A DNA stretch of 64,000 bases from Bacillus kexueae (GCF_022809095.1 NZ_JALAZE010000007.1:81658-145657), one strand, 5' to 3'; shown: positions 20,538 to 30,173, counted from the stretch's first letter. Notes: generated by a model from the sequence alone, not told the origin. Translations and numbers: made by a program.

Positions 20538-21857
20538 TTAAGTCGTTACCGTTTTAGAACGTTGAGACAATTGACCAGTAGCTTTACCTATTGCTTGTTC
20601 TAAATCATCGAGTAAATCATCAATATGCTCAATTCCGACTGACAAACGAATCAAGTCCTCCGTAACCCCCGCTTCTTTTAATTCGTCTTGATTTAATTGC
20701 TGGTGAGTAGTACTCGCAGGATGGATGATCAAACTTTTCGCATCTCCTACGTTTGCTACGTGGGACCATAATTCAACTTTATCAATAAGCGTCCGACCGG
20801 CTTCTCGACCGCCTTTAATTCCGAAAACGACGACAGCTCCTGCTCCTTTTGGTAAATACCGTTCGCATAACGCATAGGCAGGATGATCTTCTAATTCTGG
20901 ATATAACACCCAATCAACAGCAGGATGTTGTTTTAAGTACTGTACGACCTTCCTCGTATTTTCAATATGTTCCTTCATTCGAACATGAAGAGTTTCTAAC
21001 CCTAAGTTAAATTGAAACGCATTAAGCGAACTCATCGCTGGCCCTAAATCACGTAGTAATTGAACACGCGCTTTTACAATGAAAGCGATATGCCCGACCG
21101 CTTCTGCATATACAAGATTATGATAACTAGGGTCAGGTGTTGTGAAGCCTGGGAATTTCGGTGAATTCCAATCAAAAGTACCACCGTCAACAATGATTCC
21201 TCCTAATGTCGTACCATTTCCGAGCAACCATTTTGTAGCCGAGTGTACAACAATATCCGCTCCATGATTGATTGGTTGACATAAATAAGGAGTTGCAAAC
21301 GTGTTATCAACAATTAGAGGAATGCCTGCATCATGAGCAATGTCTGCTACTTTTTTAATATCGAGAACTTGCAATGAAGGATTTCCAATCGTTTCTGCAA
21401 ATATCGCTTTTGTCTTCGATGTGATTGCATTCTGAAAATGCTCTGGATCAGACTGGTCAACAAAAATTGTTTTTATCCCATATTTCGGTAACGTCGTGGC
21501 AAATAAATTGTACGTTCCTCCATACAAAGAAGAGGATGCAACAATTTCATCTCCTGCATTGGCAATATTTAATATTGCTAGAGTAATAGCTGCCATCCCA
21601 CTAGCAACAGCTAATGCTCCAACCCCTCCCTCTAAAGAAGCTACTCTCTCTTCAAAAACAGTAACCGTAGGGTTATGAATTCGAGAATAAATATACCCTT
21701 CTTCTTTTAACGCAAATAAATTAGCTGCGTGGTCAGCATTCTCAAAAACATACGCGTTGGATTGATAAATTGGAACAGCTCTGGCTCCTGTTACCGGATC
21801 TTTCTTTAATCCCCCATGAACATTTAACGTCTCTAACCGATATGTTTTCTCTGACAT
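20538..21857 (-). CDS. metY: O-acetylhomoserine sulfhydrylase (MetY-type)
   Basis: A 439-residue PLP enzyme of the Cys/Met metabolism family, of O-acetylhomoserine aminocarboxypropyltransferase length. It makes homocysteine from O-acetylhomoserine and sulfide. The start ETLNVHGG, YSRIHNPTV, SGMAA and the PLP lysine in HSATKWLLGNGTT are visible. GAGGAGG precedes the ATG. It lies upstream of, and in the same direction as, the SAM-regulated metNIQ unit, but no S-box is seen before it and no clear terminator after it. Homologues with cystathionine gamma-synthase activity exist; the length favours MetY. Confidence 0.87.
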   Translation of the reverse strand: MSEKTYRLETLNVHGGLKKDPVTGARAVPIYQSNAYVFENADHAANLFALKEEGYIYSRIHNPTVTVFEERVASLEGGVGALAVASGMAAITLAILNIANAGDEIVASSSLYGGTYNLFATTLPKYGIKTIFVDQSDPEHFQNAITSKTKAIFAETIGNPSLQVLDIKKVADIAHDAGIPLIVDNTFATPYLCQPINHGADIVVHSATKWLLGNGTTLGGIIVDGGTFDWNSPKFPGFTTPDPSYHNLVYAEAVGHIAFIVKARVQLLRDLGPAMSSLNAFQFNLGLETLHVRMKEHIENTRKVVQYLKQHPAVDWVLYPELEDHPAYALCERYLPKGAGAVVVFGIKGGREAGRTLIDKVELWSHVANVGDAKSLIIHPASTTHQQLNQDELKEAGVTEDLIRLSVGIEHIDDLLDDLEQAIGKATGQLSQRSKTVTT

Positions 21858-21894
21858 TCCTCATCCTCCTCTTTCTCGAACGAATATAATACCC

Positions 21895-21924
21895 ATTAAA
21901 CCACTTTGTTTTATCAAAAGTCAA
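21895..21924 (-). promoter_or_regulatory. Candidate promoter of metY
   Basis: TTGACT, an 18-base spacer, TTTAAT on the minus strand about 40 bases before the metY ATG. No riboswitch was recognised in 21925-22086. Confidence 0.45.
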
Positions 21925-22086
21925 TGAATATTCAGAATTTATAATCTTTAAATACTATTGAATGATCTACATTGAAATTATTTTTGGGGAGTAAAAAACT
22001 TTGTTGAATGTATAATATATTTTTCAAAAATTAAATAATTGCTCAACTGAGTTACACTAAACTCAATCAACATCATAAAGGGGGGA

Positions 22087-22428
22087 TTAGCGATTAAATT
22101 TACATAAAGTGAGGATGGATTCTAATCGGAGAATGTCCCTGTATTTCCCTTCCACTTGAATCATTCGTAAATTGTTTAGCTGTTGAAGCCGTAGCTCTCC
22201 TTCCCATAACTCATCCCAATGTTCTTGATTTCCACTAATTTTGATATGCCAATTCCCATTTCCATTTTCCTGTTTTTCAATCCCCTCTTCCGAAAGTCTA
22301 TATGTCTCGAAACAGCCTCCTAAAGAGTTAAAAGCAATAAAAATCGGCTCCTTCGGAAAAAGAGGCTTAACTAGATGGTTCGTATTCAATTGCATTATCA
22401 TTTTTTCGAACACCGTATTCACCTCCAT
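22087..22428 (-). CDS. yusD: YusD-like SCP2-type protein
   Basis: A 113-residue soluble protein at the position of B. subtilis yusD (between met genes and yusE). It has the pattern of small SCP2-like sterol-carrier domains: an N-terminal helix then alternating strands (HIKISGNQEHWDELWEGELRLQ). Function unknown. The assignment rests on synteny and size more than on motifs. Confidence 0.65.
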   Translation of the reverse strand: MEVNTVFEKMIMQLNTNHLVKPLFPKEPIFIAFNSLGGCFETYRLSEEGIEKQENGNGNWHIKISGNQEHWDELWEGELRLQQLNNLRMIQVEGKYRDILRLESILTLCKFNR

Positions 22429-22572
22429 TTGTCTACCTTCGAAAGATTAAATGACTATAAAGGAGATTTCTATCTTTTAGACGCCTTTCCTTCTCAATCT
22501 TCTCGACATCTTTTAGTGTTTTCAGACATATTTCCTGAGAAATATGTAGAAAATACAGTTTTTCTCTCTAAT

Positions 22573-22748
22573 AAGAAGAGCGCAAAGCGCAAGTCCTTAG
22601 GCGAAGGGCGCTTTAGGACCTGCGAGGAGGCTTCCGTCGCACAGCAGGGCCGAGGCGACCCGAGCTGATGGCGCTTTGCGCTAGACACCAAAAAAACGGT
22701 AAAGAGAATACTTTAACACTTTGTTGAACTTAAACTTTCTGTAACAAC
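22573..22748 (+). repeat. Interspersed repeat A, copy 3 (short form, perfect inverted ends)
   Basis: In this copy AGCGCAAAGCGC (22579-22590) and GCGCTTTGCGCT (22671-22682) are exact complements bounding the core; the common tail follows to 22748. It lies between the yusE end and the yusD start, both leftward genes, with its tail against the yusE terminator. 22429-22572 shows nothing else. Confidence 0.92.
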
Positions 22749-22750
22749 AA

Positions 22751-22775
22751 AAAAAACCGCATTATGCGGCATAAG
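22751..22775 (-). terminator. Intrinsic terminator overlapping the end of yusE
   Basis: CCGCATAATGCGG followed by eight T residues on the minus strand. The left arm contains the last yusE codons and the TAA stop lies in the loop. Confidence 0.8.
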
Positions 22776-23070
22776 GTTTTAATGATTCATATAAGTGTTC
22801 AATAGAATGAAACGCGTATTTTTTATACTTAATTTCTCCCTTTTCGATAACGAGCAAACAAGGTACACTTTCAACTTTCCATTTTTCTGCATAACGAGGT
22901 ATGAAATTTAAATCTTTCATATAAATCGTTAGTGAAGGAATAGCTGCTTCCACAACCGAAAGCATCTTCTTAGCTAATTGGCATGTCCCACATAAAGGAG
23001 TATATAAGTATAAGACTATTTTCTCTTTTTCTTCAATTTCTTTTAATTGTTCTTCAGTTAACTCAATCAT
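22762..23070 (-). CDS. yusE: YusE, thioredoxin-like protein
   Basis: A 102-residue thioredoxin-fold protein with an active-site-like CGTC motif (TPLCGTCQLAKKML, cysteines at about 27 and 30) and a cis-proline segment (VESVPCLLV). Matches B. subtilis YusE. Cytosolic thiol-disulfide exchange is likely, the partner unknown. GAGGTG lies somewhat far before the ATG. The gene ends inside its own terminator. Confidence 0.82.
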   Translation of the reverse strand: MIELTEEQLKEIEEKEKIVLYLYTPLCGTCQLAKKMLSVVEAAIPSLTIYMKDLNFIPRYAEKWKVESVPCLLVIEKGEIKYKKYAFHSIEHLYESLKPYAA

Positions 23071-23090
23071 TTTATCTTTTCTTGCACCTC

Positions 23091-23441
23091 TTATGATAAA
23101 AATTTTGACTGCACATCAATATTGGCACTTATTAAAACAGAAGCTAGATGTTGTTCAGGAGCAGATGCTACTTCACGATAAGCTCTGTCTATATATAAAT
23201 GATACGCCTCAGGAAATTCCCTTTTAAATTGCTTCCTTAGCTTTTCTCCAGCATCGTCTGCATCAACTAGTATATATACTTCTTTGTACAATACGTGATC
23301 GATTAGTTCGTCCAACTTCGTTAAGCTCAAGGTTCCATTTGTACAAATGATTTCAATTGGCTCATTAATAACTCTTTCAACTTTACGCTTATCTGACTTT
23401 CCTTCTACAATAATAACCTTCTCCACATCAACGACTGCCAT
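23091..23441 (-). CDS. yusF: YusF, small Toprim-domain protein
   Basis: A Toprim domain standing alone, as in B. subtilis YusF. Metal-binding residues appear as the glutamate of VIIVEGKSDK and the DxD of ILVDADDAG. Stand-alone Toprim proteins such as RNase M5 act on nucleic acid, but the role here is unknown. I prefer the ATG at 23441 (MAVVDVEK) after AGGTGAT; the frame is open to 23468 with other possible starts. Confidence 0.78.
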   Translation of the reverse strand: MAVVDVEKVIIVEGKSDKRKVERVINEPIEIICTNGTLSLTKLDELIDHVLYKEVYILVDADDAGEKLRKQFKREFPEAYHLYIDRAYREVASAPEQHLASVLISANIDVQSKFLS

Positions 23442-23662
23442 TCGCATCACCTGTTTCACATTATACACTTCTATACTAGTTTATTCGAGTAAGTACATAT
23501 TTTTCCCTTTTTTATTAGGCTGTTTTCATAAAGAGTGTTGTTTTTTTAACTTAAGAATACTTAACATTCTCTCCATTACATTGGGTAAAAACGATGGTGA
23601 ACCATTTATACACACTGAAACAATCCTTAAAAAGAGCTTCTTATGGAAAGAAATCAAGACCA

Positions 23663-23702
23663 ATAAAAAAAGAAAGCACCTCCAACAGAAGGCGCTTTGC
23701 TT
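23663..23702 (-). terminator. Intrinsic terminator of gcvH
   Basis: AAAGCGCCTTC and GGAGGTGCTTT form an imperfect stem followed by CTTTTTTT on the minus strand right after gcvH. No gene was seen in 23442-23662, where B. subtilis has yusG. Confidence 0.75.
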
Positions 23703-23704
23703 TA

Positions 23705-24088
23705 TTATTCTTCATTTGTCATTTCTTCGTACTGTTCAGCAGTCATTAACTTTTCAATTTCGCTCATGTCTTTTGGCTCAACAACAATCATCCATGCTTT
23801 TTCATAAGGAGATTCGTTTACAAATTCAGGGCTGTCATCAAGGTCTTCATTGATTTCCACAACTGTTCCACTAATTGGTGCGTATAGCTCAGAAACTGTT
23901 TTTACGGACTCAACGCTACCGAATGGTTCGTTTGCTTCAATTTCATCTCCTACTTCCGGAAGCTCAACAAACACGATATCACCGAGTTCTGATTGAGCAA
24001 AGTCAGTAATTCCGACACGAACTTTGTCTCCTTCTACTTTTACCCACTCATGTTCTTCTGAATAACGCAATTCCTTTGGTGTGTTCAT
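23705..24088 (-). CDS. gcvH: GcvH, glycine cleavage H protein
   Basis: A 127-residue lipoyl carrier that shuttles the aminomethyl group in glycine cleavage; in B. subtilis it also serves as the donor for lipoate relay to other enzymes. The lipoylated lysine is K63 in [11 protein letters not shown]. The ATG at 24088 ([15 protein letters not shown]) has GGAGGG at good spacing; upstream frame residues to 24106 are not needed. As in B. subtilis it is next to yusI and away from gcvT/gcvP. Confidence 0.95.
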   Translation of the reverse strand: MNTPKELRYSEEHEWVKVEGDKVRVGITDFAQSELGDIVFVELPEVGDEIEANEPFGSVESVKTVSELYAPISGTVVEINEDLDDSPEFVNESPYEKAWMIVVEPKDMSEIEKLMTAEQYEEMTNEE

Positions 24089-24150
24089 CCCTATTTCCCT
24101 CCACAAAAATGTAATTTATGATGAAAAAGATTTAAAAAATCTTTTTCTTA

Positions 24151-24507
24151 TTACAGCCAAGTCGCTTCAAATTGTTCTTCTTTAAATCCTACTGTAACTC
24201 GCTCTCCATCCGTTAGGATCGGACGCTTCAATAACATACCATCCGATGCAAGAATGTCGAGTAATTCTTCTTCTGAAGCTGTTTTCACTTTATCTTTTAA
24301 TCCTAATTCACGATACTTTTGACCGCTTGTATTAAAAAACTTTTTCAGTTCCAAGCCACTTTTCTCATATAAGCTTTTTAATTCCTCTTTACTTGGAGGA
24401 TTTTCCACAATATGTACAGCTTCAAATGAAACATTATGTTCTTCTAACCATTTTTTCGCTTTACGGCATGTCCCACATTTAGGATACCAATAAAATGTAC
24501 GTGACAT
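24151..24507 (-). CDS. yusI: YusI, ArsC/Spx-family protein
   Basis: A 118-residue thioredoxin-fold protein of the ArsC/Spx/MgsR group. It has C11 and C14 (YPKCGTCRKAKKWL) and KRPILTDGERVTVGF near the end. The CxxC could act as a redox switch. There is no sign of arsenate reductase context. AGGTGG precedes the ATG. Function unknown in B. subtilis. Confidence 0.82.
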   Translation of the reverse strand: MSRTFYWYPKCGTCRKAKKWLEEHNVSFEAVHIVENPPSKEELKSLYEKSGLELKKFFNTSGQKYRELGLKDKVKTASEEELLDILASDGMLLKRPILTDGERVTVGFKEEQFEATWL

Positions 24508-24687
24508 GATTTCACCACCTAGTAGACTTCCTTATTCGTATTGTAGCATATTCTTTCTATCAAGGATAACAAGTTCATTTTAATTTTTTCTTTTTTCGAA
24601 ATTGTATTGAATTCATCATTTAGACATTTACCCACTTTAGCATTTCCAACATTTTTATGTTTACTCATAAGAAAATAGTTTTTCAAA

Positions 24688-24722
24688 GTAAAGAGGTACC
24701 CAGATCGACAGGTACCTCAAAG
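24688..24722 (-). terminator. Intrinsic terminator of the fadN-fadA-fadE operon
   Basis: GAGGTACC and GGTACCTC form an 8-bp stem with a 10-base loop, extended by AAAG/CTTT-type flanks, just after fadE. Confidence 0.75.
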
Positions 24723-24728
24723 TTCATA

Positions 24729-26513
24729 TTAAACTGTGTAACGTTCTTCTTCTAACACATGTTTAGCAATTTCTCGTTTCTTTTCAATTACATTGATAGG
24801 CGTGTGACGAGTTAATTTACGTAGTGCTGAAAGCATCATTCGTAACGTATCACCTGATTCCACAGCTACTAAGGACTCTTTTGCGTGTGCTTCAATTTCG
24901 TTAAATGCCTCTTGGCAATATACTTGTGTGTAAAGTAATTTTTGTTTACTTTTTTCTTCGCCAAATTTTGCAATAGACTTCTCAGTACGAAGCACCGCAG
25001 ATTCCATTGCATACACATTGTTAATGATGTCTGCTAGGTTCACTAACACTTCTTGCTCATTTTGTAATTTAGGGCCGTATTTTTGTGCAGCCAAGCCAGC
25101 AACCATTAACGCCACTTTCTTTGCATTACGAACTAAATACTTTTCTTGCTCTAGGACACCATCTCCCACTTCCTCTGGCATCATCATCATTAATTCTTCT
25201 TGTAAACTTTGCGCTTTTTGTAAGAGCGGGAGTTCACCTTTCATTGCTTTTCGTAAATACGTGCCTGGTACGAGAAGGCGATTGATTTCATTGGTACCTT
25301 CAAAAATTCGATTAATTCGGGAATCACGATAAGCCCTTTCTACTTCATATTCAGCCATAAATCCATACCCACCATGGATTTGGACGCCTTCATCCGCTAT
25401 GAAGTCTAATGTTTCGGAGCCAAATACTTTCCCAAGCGAACATTCAATAGCGTACTCAGCGATTGATGCCGCCACCGCTTTTCCATCTTTCGCTTCTTCT
25501 GGAGCTAGTTTACTCATTCGATCTTCGAATAGACCAACTGTGCGATATACAGAGCTCTCCATTGCGTACAATTTAGAAGTCATATTCGCAAGTTTTTCTT
25601 GGATGAGTGGGAATTTTGCAATCGGTTGTTTAAATTGTTGACGTTGGTTTGCATATTGTGCGGATAATTCCACCACTCGCTTACTTGCTCCAATCGCTCC
25701 CACTGCGAGCTTATAACGTCCGATGTTTAAAATATTAAAAGCGATTACATGTCCTTTTCCTACTTCTCCTAGTAAGTTCTCTTTTGGAACAGGCACATCT
25801 TCTAAAATGAGTGTACGGGTAGATGAACTTTTAATCCCCATTTTCTTTTCTTCCGGACCAGTAGATACGCCTGGATAATCACGTTCTACGATAAAGGCTG
25901 TGAAGTGCTCTCCATCTACTTTTGCATAGACAACAAATACGTCAGCGAATGCAGAGTTTGTAATCCACTGTTTTTCTCCATTTAAAATGTAGTGCGTCCC
26001 TTCAGCGTTTAATTTTGCTGTTGTCTTCGCACCTAATGCATCTGATCCAGAGCCTGGTTCTGTTAAGGCATAAGCTGCAATTTTTTCACCAGTCGCTAAT
26101 CCAGGTAAGTACTTCTGCTTTTGCTCCTCTGTTCCGAATAATACAATCGGTAAGGATCCGATTCCGACATGTGCCCCGAATGTAATGGAAAAGCCACCTG
26201 CACGAGAAAATTTTTCAGCAATTAAAGCTGAGCTTACTTTATCAAGCCCTAATCCACCATACTCCTCTGGTACATCCGCTCCTAGTAATCCTAAGTCTCC
26301 CGCTTGTCGAAGGAGTTTTACAGAAATATCAAATTGATGATTTTCTAAGTCTTCAATATGTGGAACGACGTCGTTTACAACAAAATCCTCAGTCGTTTTT
26401 GCAATCATTTTATGCTCATCCGTAAAATCTTCTGGTGTAAAAACACGATCCGCTGAAATATCCTCTAAAATAAACCCGCCGCCTTTGATATAGGATTCTG
26501 TTTGATTCGCCAT
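24729..26513 (-). CDS. fadE: FadE, acyl-CoA dehydrogenase
   Basis: A 594-residue flavoprotein carrying out the first step of fatty acid beta-oxidation (acyl-CoA to enoyl-CoA). The N, middle and C acyl-CoA dehydrogenase domains are visible (YALTEPGSGSDA, NGEKQWITN, IHGGYGFMAEYEVERAYRDSR), plus a C-terminal extension as in YusJ. The ATG at 26513 (MANQTES) follows GGAGG; earlier frame residues to 26528 are discarded. Last gene of the fadN-A-E operon. Confidence 0.95.
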   Translation of the reverse strand: MANQTESYIKGGGFILEDISADRVFTPEDFTDEHKMIAKTTEDFVVNDVVPHIEDLENHQFDISVKLLRQAGDLGLLGADVPEEYGGLGLDKVSSALIAEKFSRAGGFSITFGAHVGIGSLPIVLFGTEEQKQKYLPGLATGEKIAAYALTEPGSGSDALGAKTTAKLNAEGTHYILNGEKQWITNSAFADVFVVYAKVDGEHFTAFIVERDYPGVSTGPEEKKMGIKSSSTRTLILEDVPVPKENLLGEVGKGHVIAFNILNIGRYKLAVGAIGASKRVVELSAQYANQRQQFKQPIAKFPLIQEKLANMTSKLYAMESSVYRTVGLFEDRMSKLAPEEAKDGKAVAASIAEYAIECSLGKVFGSETLDFIADEGVQIHGGYGFMAEYEVERAYRDSRINRIFEGTNEINRLLVPGTYLRKAMKGELPLLQKAQSLQEELMMMMPEEVGDGVLEQEKYLVRNAKKVALMVAGLAAQKYGPKLQNEQEVLVNLADIINNVYAMESAVLRTEKSIAKFGEEKSKQKLLYTQVYCQEAFNEIEAHAKESLVAVESGDTLRMMLSALRKLTRHTPINVIEKKREIAKHVLEEERYTV

Positions 26514-26553
26514 ATAAATTCCTCCCATTCCTTTGTAAGAATTTCTTTTTTCT

Positions 26554-27732
26554 TTATGAAATTAGCTCAAATACTCCCGCAGCACCCATTCCTCCACCGA
26601 TACACATCGTAACGACACCGAATTGTTCATTTCGACGTCTCATTTCGTGAAGAAGCGTTAAGGTGAGTTTTGCACCTGTACATCCAAGTGGATGCCCTAG
26701 CGCAATTGCACCACCATTGACATTTACCTTTTCTTCATCGAGTCCTAATTCGCGAATAACTTGAATCGATTGGGAAGCGAATGCCTCATTTAATTCAAAT
26801 AGCCCGACATCTGCTATTTGTAGACCTGCTAACTCAAGTGCTTTTGGAATCGCAACGACAGGACCTATTCCCATTACTTCTGGTGGAACACCACCAACTG
26901 CAAAGGAGCGGAATTTTGCTAAAGGCTTGAGCCCTAGTGACTCTGCCTTCTCTTTATCCATTACCATTACAGCTGCTGCCCCATCGCTCGTTTGTGAAGA
27001 ATTCCCTGCAGTTACGGAACCATCGATGGAAAACGCAGGTTTTAATGTTGATAAAACATCACGATTCGTTTCTGGTCGAACTCCCTCATCTTGTGAAAAT
27101 CTCACATGTTGCTCAGTCAATTTATGGTCGTCTCCCACAGACCTTACAGTCACATCAACCGGCACAATTTCCTCTGAAAACTTTCCTTCTTCAATGGCTC
27201 TTGCAGCTCTTTGGTGACTACGAACCGCAAAAGCATCTTGATCTTCTCGACTAATGCCATATTTTCTTGCCACTTGCTCTGCTGTATGCCCCATGCTCAT
27301 ATAGTACTCTGGAGCTTCTTCAGCTAGTGTGGCATTTGGACGAACTACGTGTCCCATCATCGGAACGAGACTCATCGATTCAGCCCCACCAGCAATCACT
27401 GTATCAGCATGCCCAAGCATGATTCGTTCCGCTCCATACGCAATGGCTTGTAAACCAGATGAACAATATCGGTTAATTGTTATGGCAGGTACAGTATGTG
27501 GAAGACCAGCAAGCGCACCAATATTTCGAGCCATATTAAGTCCTTGCTCTGCTTCTGGCATCGCACATCCAAAAATTAAATCATCCACATTACCTTCATA
27601 GTTCCCTGCTCTTTTCAACGTTTCTTTTACAACTAATGCTCCTAAATCGTCCGGACGAACATGCGCTAATGTTCCTTTTTTGGCTTTGCCGACTGGTGTT
27701 CTTGCACCAGCAACAATAACAGCTTCTCTCAT
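26554..27732 (-). CDS. fadA: FadA, acetyl-CoA acyltransferase (thiolase)
   Basis: A 392-residue thiolase that cleaves 3-ketoacyl-CoA to acetyl-CoA. The nucleophile is C90 (NRYCSSGLQ); the His of [11 protein letters not shown] and the Cys of [11 protein letters not shown] complete the site. GGGGAGGAG precedes the ATG. Middle gene of the operon, 40 bases before fadE and 16 bases after fadN. Confidence 0.96.
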   Translation of the reverse strand: MREAVIVAGARTPVGKAKKGTLAHVRPDDLGALVVKETLKRAGNYEGNVDDLIFGCAMPEAEQGLNMARNIGALAGLPHTVPAITINRYCSSGLQAIAYGAERIMLGHADTVIAGGAESMSLVPMMGHVVRPNATLAEEAPEYYMSMGHTAEQVARKYGISREDQDAFAVRSHQRAARAIEEGKFSEEIVPVDVTVRSVGDDHKLTEQHVRFSQDEGVRPETNRDVLSTLKPAFSIDGSVTAGNSSQTSDGAAAVMVMDKEKAESLGLKPLAKFRSFAVGGVPPEVMGIGPVVAIPKALELAGLQIADVGLFELNEAFASQSIQVIRELGLDEEKVNVNGGAIALGHPLGCTGAKLTLTLLHEMRRRNEQFGVVTMCIGGGMGAAGVFELIS

Positions 27733-27748
27733 TTCCGGTCTCCTCCCC

Positions 27749-30133
27749 TTAGTTACGAAGTGGTTTTCCTTTCACTAACATGTGTTGCATACGTTGTTGC
27801 GACTTCGGCTCACCGATTAAGCTTAAGAATGCTTCACGCTCAATCTCTAGTAAGTATTCTTCATCAACTTCTGTTCCGAATGGAACTTTACCACCTGAAA
27901 GAACATAAGCTAGCTTTTTAGCGATTTTTAGATCATGTTCTGAAGCATACCCTGATAAGTGCATCGACTGTGCTCCTAGCAACATCGTCGCATAGCCGGA
28001 TTCACCCACTACAGGGATTTTCTTTTTAACGGGTGCACGATAACCAGCATCAAATAGTGATATAACTTTTTGCTTTGCATCAGATAAAAGGTGATCTGCG
28101 TTCATACTAATTCCGTCATATTGATTAAGGAACCCGTTTGTCCGAGCTTCTTCTGCCGAAGTAGATACTTTAGCCGTCGCAATTGTTTCGAACACTTTGT
28201 TCGCTACTTTTTGAAGGTCAAAATTCGTTCCTTTCGGCATACTATCTAAGTGTTTAATATATAACTCTTTATTTCCGCCACCACCAGGGATTAATCCAAC
28301 TCCAACCTCTACAAGACCCATATACGTTTCACTAGCCGCTTGAATGCTAGCAGTCGGTAAACACACTTCTGCTCCACCACCGAGAGTCATTTGGAAAGGA
28401 GCTGATACTACTGGCTTCGAGCTATACTTAACTTTCATCATCGCCTCTTGGAAACGACGAACGACCATATCAATTTCGAAGTAATTGTCATCTTGCGCTT
28501 CCATCAAAATCATTGCTAAGTTCGCTCCGACACAAAAGTTTTTCCCTTGGTTTCCGATGACAAGCCCTTTGTAATTTTTCTCGACTTCTTCTACAGCAAA
28601 ATTAATCATTTGAATAATATCAAGACCGATCGCATTATTTGGGGAATGGAATTCTAATAGTGCTACATCATCCCCTAAATCAATGAGGCTAGCGCCACTA
28701 TTTTTCTTAATGACTCCTTTTGCTTCTTTTAACGAAGCAATGTGTATAACCTTTTTGTTTTCTTCAACTGGTCGGTATTCACCTTGAGCGTAGTAGAAAT
28801 GACCGTCTTTGTCTTTCTTGTAGAAGGATTCAAATCCTTTCTCCAACATTTCTTCTACCCATTGTGGGGGATTTAAGCCTTGTTTCTTCATTTTTTCAAC
28901 AGACTGCTTCACACCAATGGCATCCCACATTTCAAATGGCCCTAGCTGCCAGCCGAATCCCCATTTCATTGCTCTGTCAATGGCAACAATATCATCCGCA
29001 ATTTCTCCACGTAGCTGAGCCGAATAAACGAGAGTAGGTGCTGATATATTCCACAATAGTTGCCCAGCCTTATCCTCCGAATACAAAAGCGCTTTCAATT
29101 TATTCTTTAACCCTTTTGCTTGCTTAGCCATCTCAGTAGCAGCTGTTTTCAGTTTTTTACGCTCGCCATATTCAAGCGTTTCGTAATTAAGCTCTAAAAT
29201 TTCTTTTCCAACTTTCTTATAAAAGCCAGCACCTGTTTTGCTTCCTAAGCGTTTTTCTTCCAATAATGTTTTCATAAATGCAGGTGGGTCAAAAACGTCT
29301 TTTTCTGAACCTTCTACTTGGTCATACACGTTTTTGGCAACGTGTAAGAATGTGTCTAACCCTACGACATCAAGAGTACGGAATGTTGCACTTTTTGGTC
29401 TTCCAATTAATGGACCTGTAATCGAGTCTACCTCTCCTACAGAATAGCCACCTTTCATCATTTCTTTAACTGTGACTAACAGTCCGTAAGTACCAATACG
29501 GTTAGCGATGAAGTTTGGTGTATCCTTTGCTTCAACTACACCTTTTCCAAGTACCTCTTCTCCAAATTGCTTCATAAATGCTAATACATTCTCATCCGTT
29601 TTCTTTGTTGGTATAATTTCTAGAAGCTTTAAGTATCGCGGAGGATTAAAGAAATGTGTGCCTAAGAAGTGTTTCTGGAAGTCGTCTGAACGCCCCTCAG
29701 CCATTGCTTCAATGGAAATTCCTGAGGTGTTCGAGCTTACTATACTGCCTTGTTTACGGTGGAGATCTATTTGTTCAAATACTTTTTTCTTAATATCTAA
29801 ACGCTCAACAACCACTTCGATAATCCAATCGACTTCGTTTAATTGAGCTAAGTCATCTTCTAAATTCCCAGCTCGAATGAGTTGAAGATTCTCTTTTGAG
29901 GTTAATGGAGCTGGTTTTTGTTTTAGCAATTTTTTTATTGCCTCATTCGAAAGACGGTTACGAACTTGTTTGTCTTGCAACGTTAAGCCTTGCAATTTTT
30001 CCTTTTCTGTTAATTCATTTGGTACGATATCAAGTAGTAATACTGGAATGCCAACGTTTGCTAAATGTGCGGCAATTCCGGAACCCATTACTCCCGAACC
30101 GATAACCGCAGCTTTTTTAATTTGCTGGACCAT
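27749..30133 (-). CDS. fadN: FadN, enoyl-CoA hydratase / 3-hydroxyacyl-CoA dehydrogenase
   Basis: A 794-residue fusion enzyme for the two middle steps of beta-oxidation. The N-terminal dehydrogenase half has the NAD loop IGSGVMGSGIA and THFFNPPRYLKLLEI; the last 300 or so residues form the crotonase-type hydratase half (GNQGKNFCVGANL, GLIPGGGGNKELY). Two start codons lie together (GTG, ATG); the ATG at 30133 is better spaced from AAGGGGA. First gene of the operon, with a FadR operator immediately upstream. Confidence 0.95.
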   Translation of the reverse strand: MVQQIKKAAVIGSGVMGSGIAAHLANVGIPVLLLDIVPNELTEKEKLQGLTLQDKQVRNRLSNEAIKKLLKQKPAPLTSKENLQLIRAGNLEDDLAQLNEVDWIIEVVVERLDIKKKVFEQIDLHRKQGSIVSSNTSGISIEAMAEGRSDDFQKHFLGTHFFNPPRYLKLLEIIPTKKTDENVLAFMKQFGEEVLGKGVVEAKDTPNFIANRIGTYGLLVTVKEMMKGGYSVGEVDSITGPLIGRPKSATFRTLDVVGLDTFLHVAKNVYDQVEGSEKDVFDPPAFMKTLLEEKRLGSKTGAGFYKKVGKEILELNYETLEYGERKKLKTAATEMAKQAKGLKNKLKALLYSEDKAGQLLWNISAPTLVYSAQLRGEIADDIVAIDRAMKWGFGWQLGPFEMWDAIGVKQSVEKMKKQGLNPPQWVEEMLEKGFESFYKKDKDGHFYYAQGEYRPVEENKKVIHIASLKEAKGVIKKNSGASLIDLGDDVALLEFHSPNNAIGLDIIQMINFAVEEVEKNYKGLVIGNQGKNFCVGANLAMILMEAQDDNYFEIDMVVRRFQEAMMKVKYSSKPVVSAPFQMTLGGGAEVCLPTASIQAASETYMGLVEVGVGLIPGGGGNKELYIKHLDSMPKGTNFDLQKVANKVFETIATAKVSTSAEEARTNGFLNQYDGISMNADHLLSDAKQKVISLFDAGYRAPVKKKIPVVGESGYATMLLGAQSMHLSGYASEHDLKIAKKLAYVLSGGKVPFGTEVDEEYLLEIEREAFLSLIGEPKSQQRMQHMLVKGKPLRN

Positions 30134-30155
30134 CACGTATCCCCTTTCGTTCTTT

Positions 30156-30173
30156 TGAATGAATACTCATTCA
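30156..30173. promoter_or_regulatory. FadR operator
   Basis: TGAATGAATACTCATTCA is an exact match to the B. subtilis FadR (TetR family) operator consensus TGAATGAMTANTCATTCA. It lies 23 bases before the fadN ATG. FadR releases it on binding long-chain acyl-CoA. Confidence 0.92.

Noticed and set aside
23347..23853. 168-codon plus-strand frame across yusF and gcvH
   Set aside because: Antisense to two well-supported genes; no ribosome site.
24151..24507. Arsenate reductase for the yusI product
   Set aside because: ArsC-fold with CxxC but no arsenic genes nearby; synteny points to YusI.
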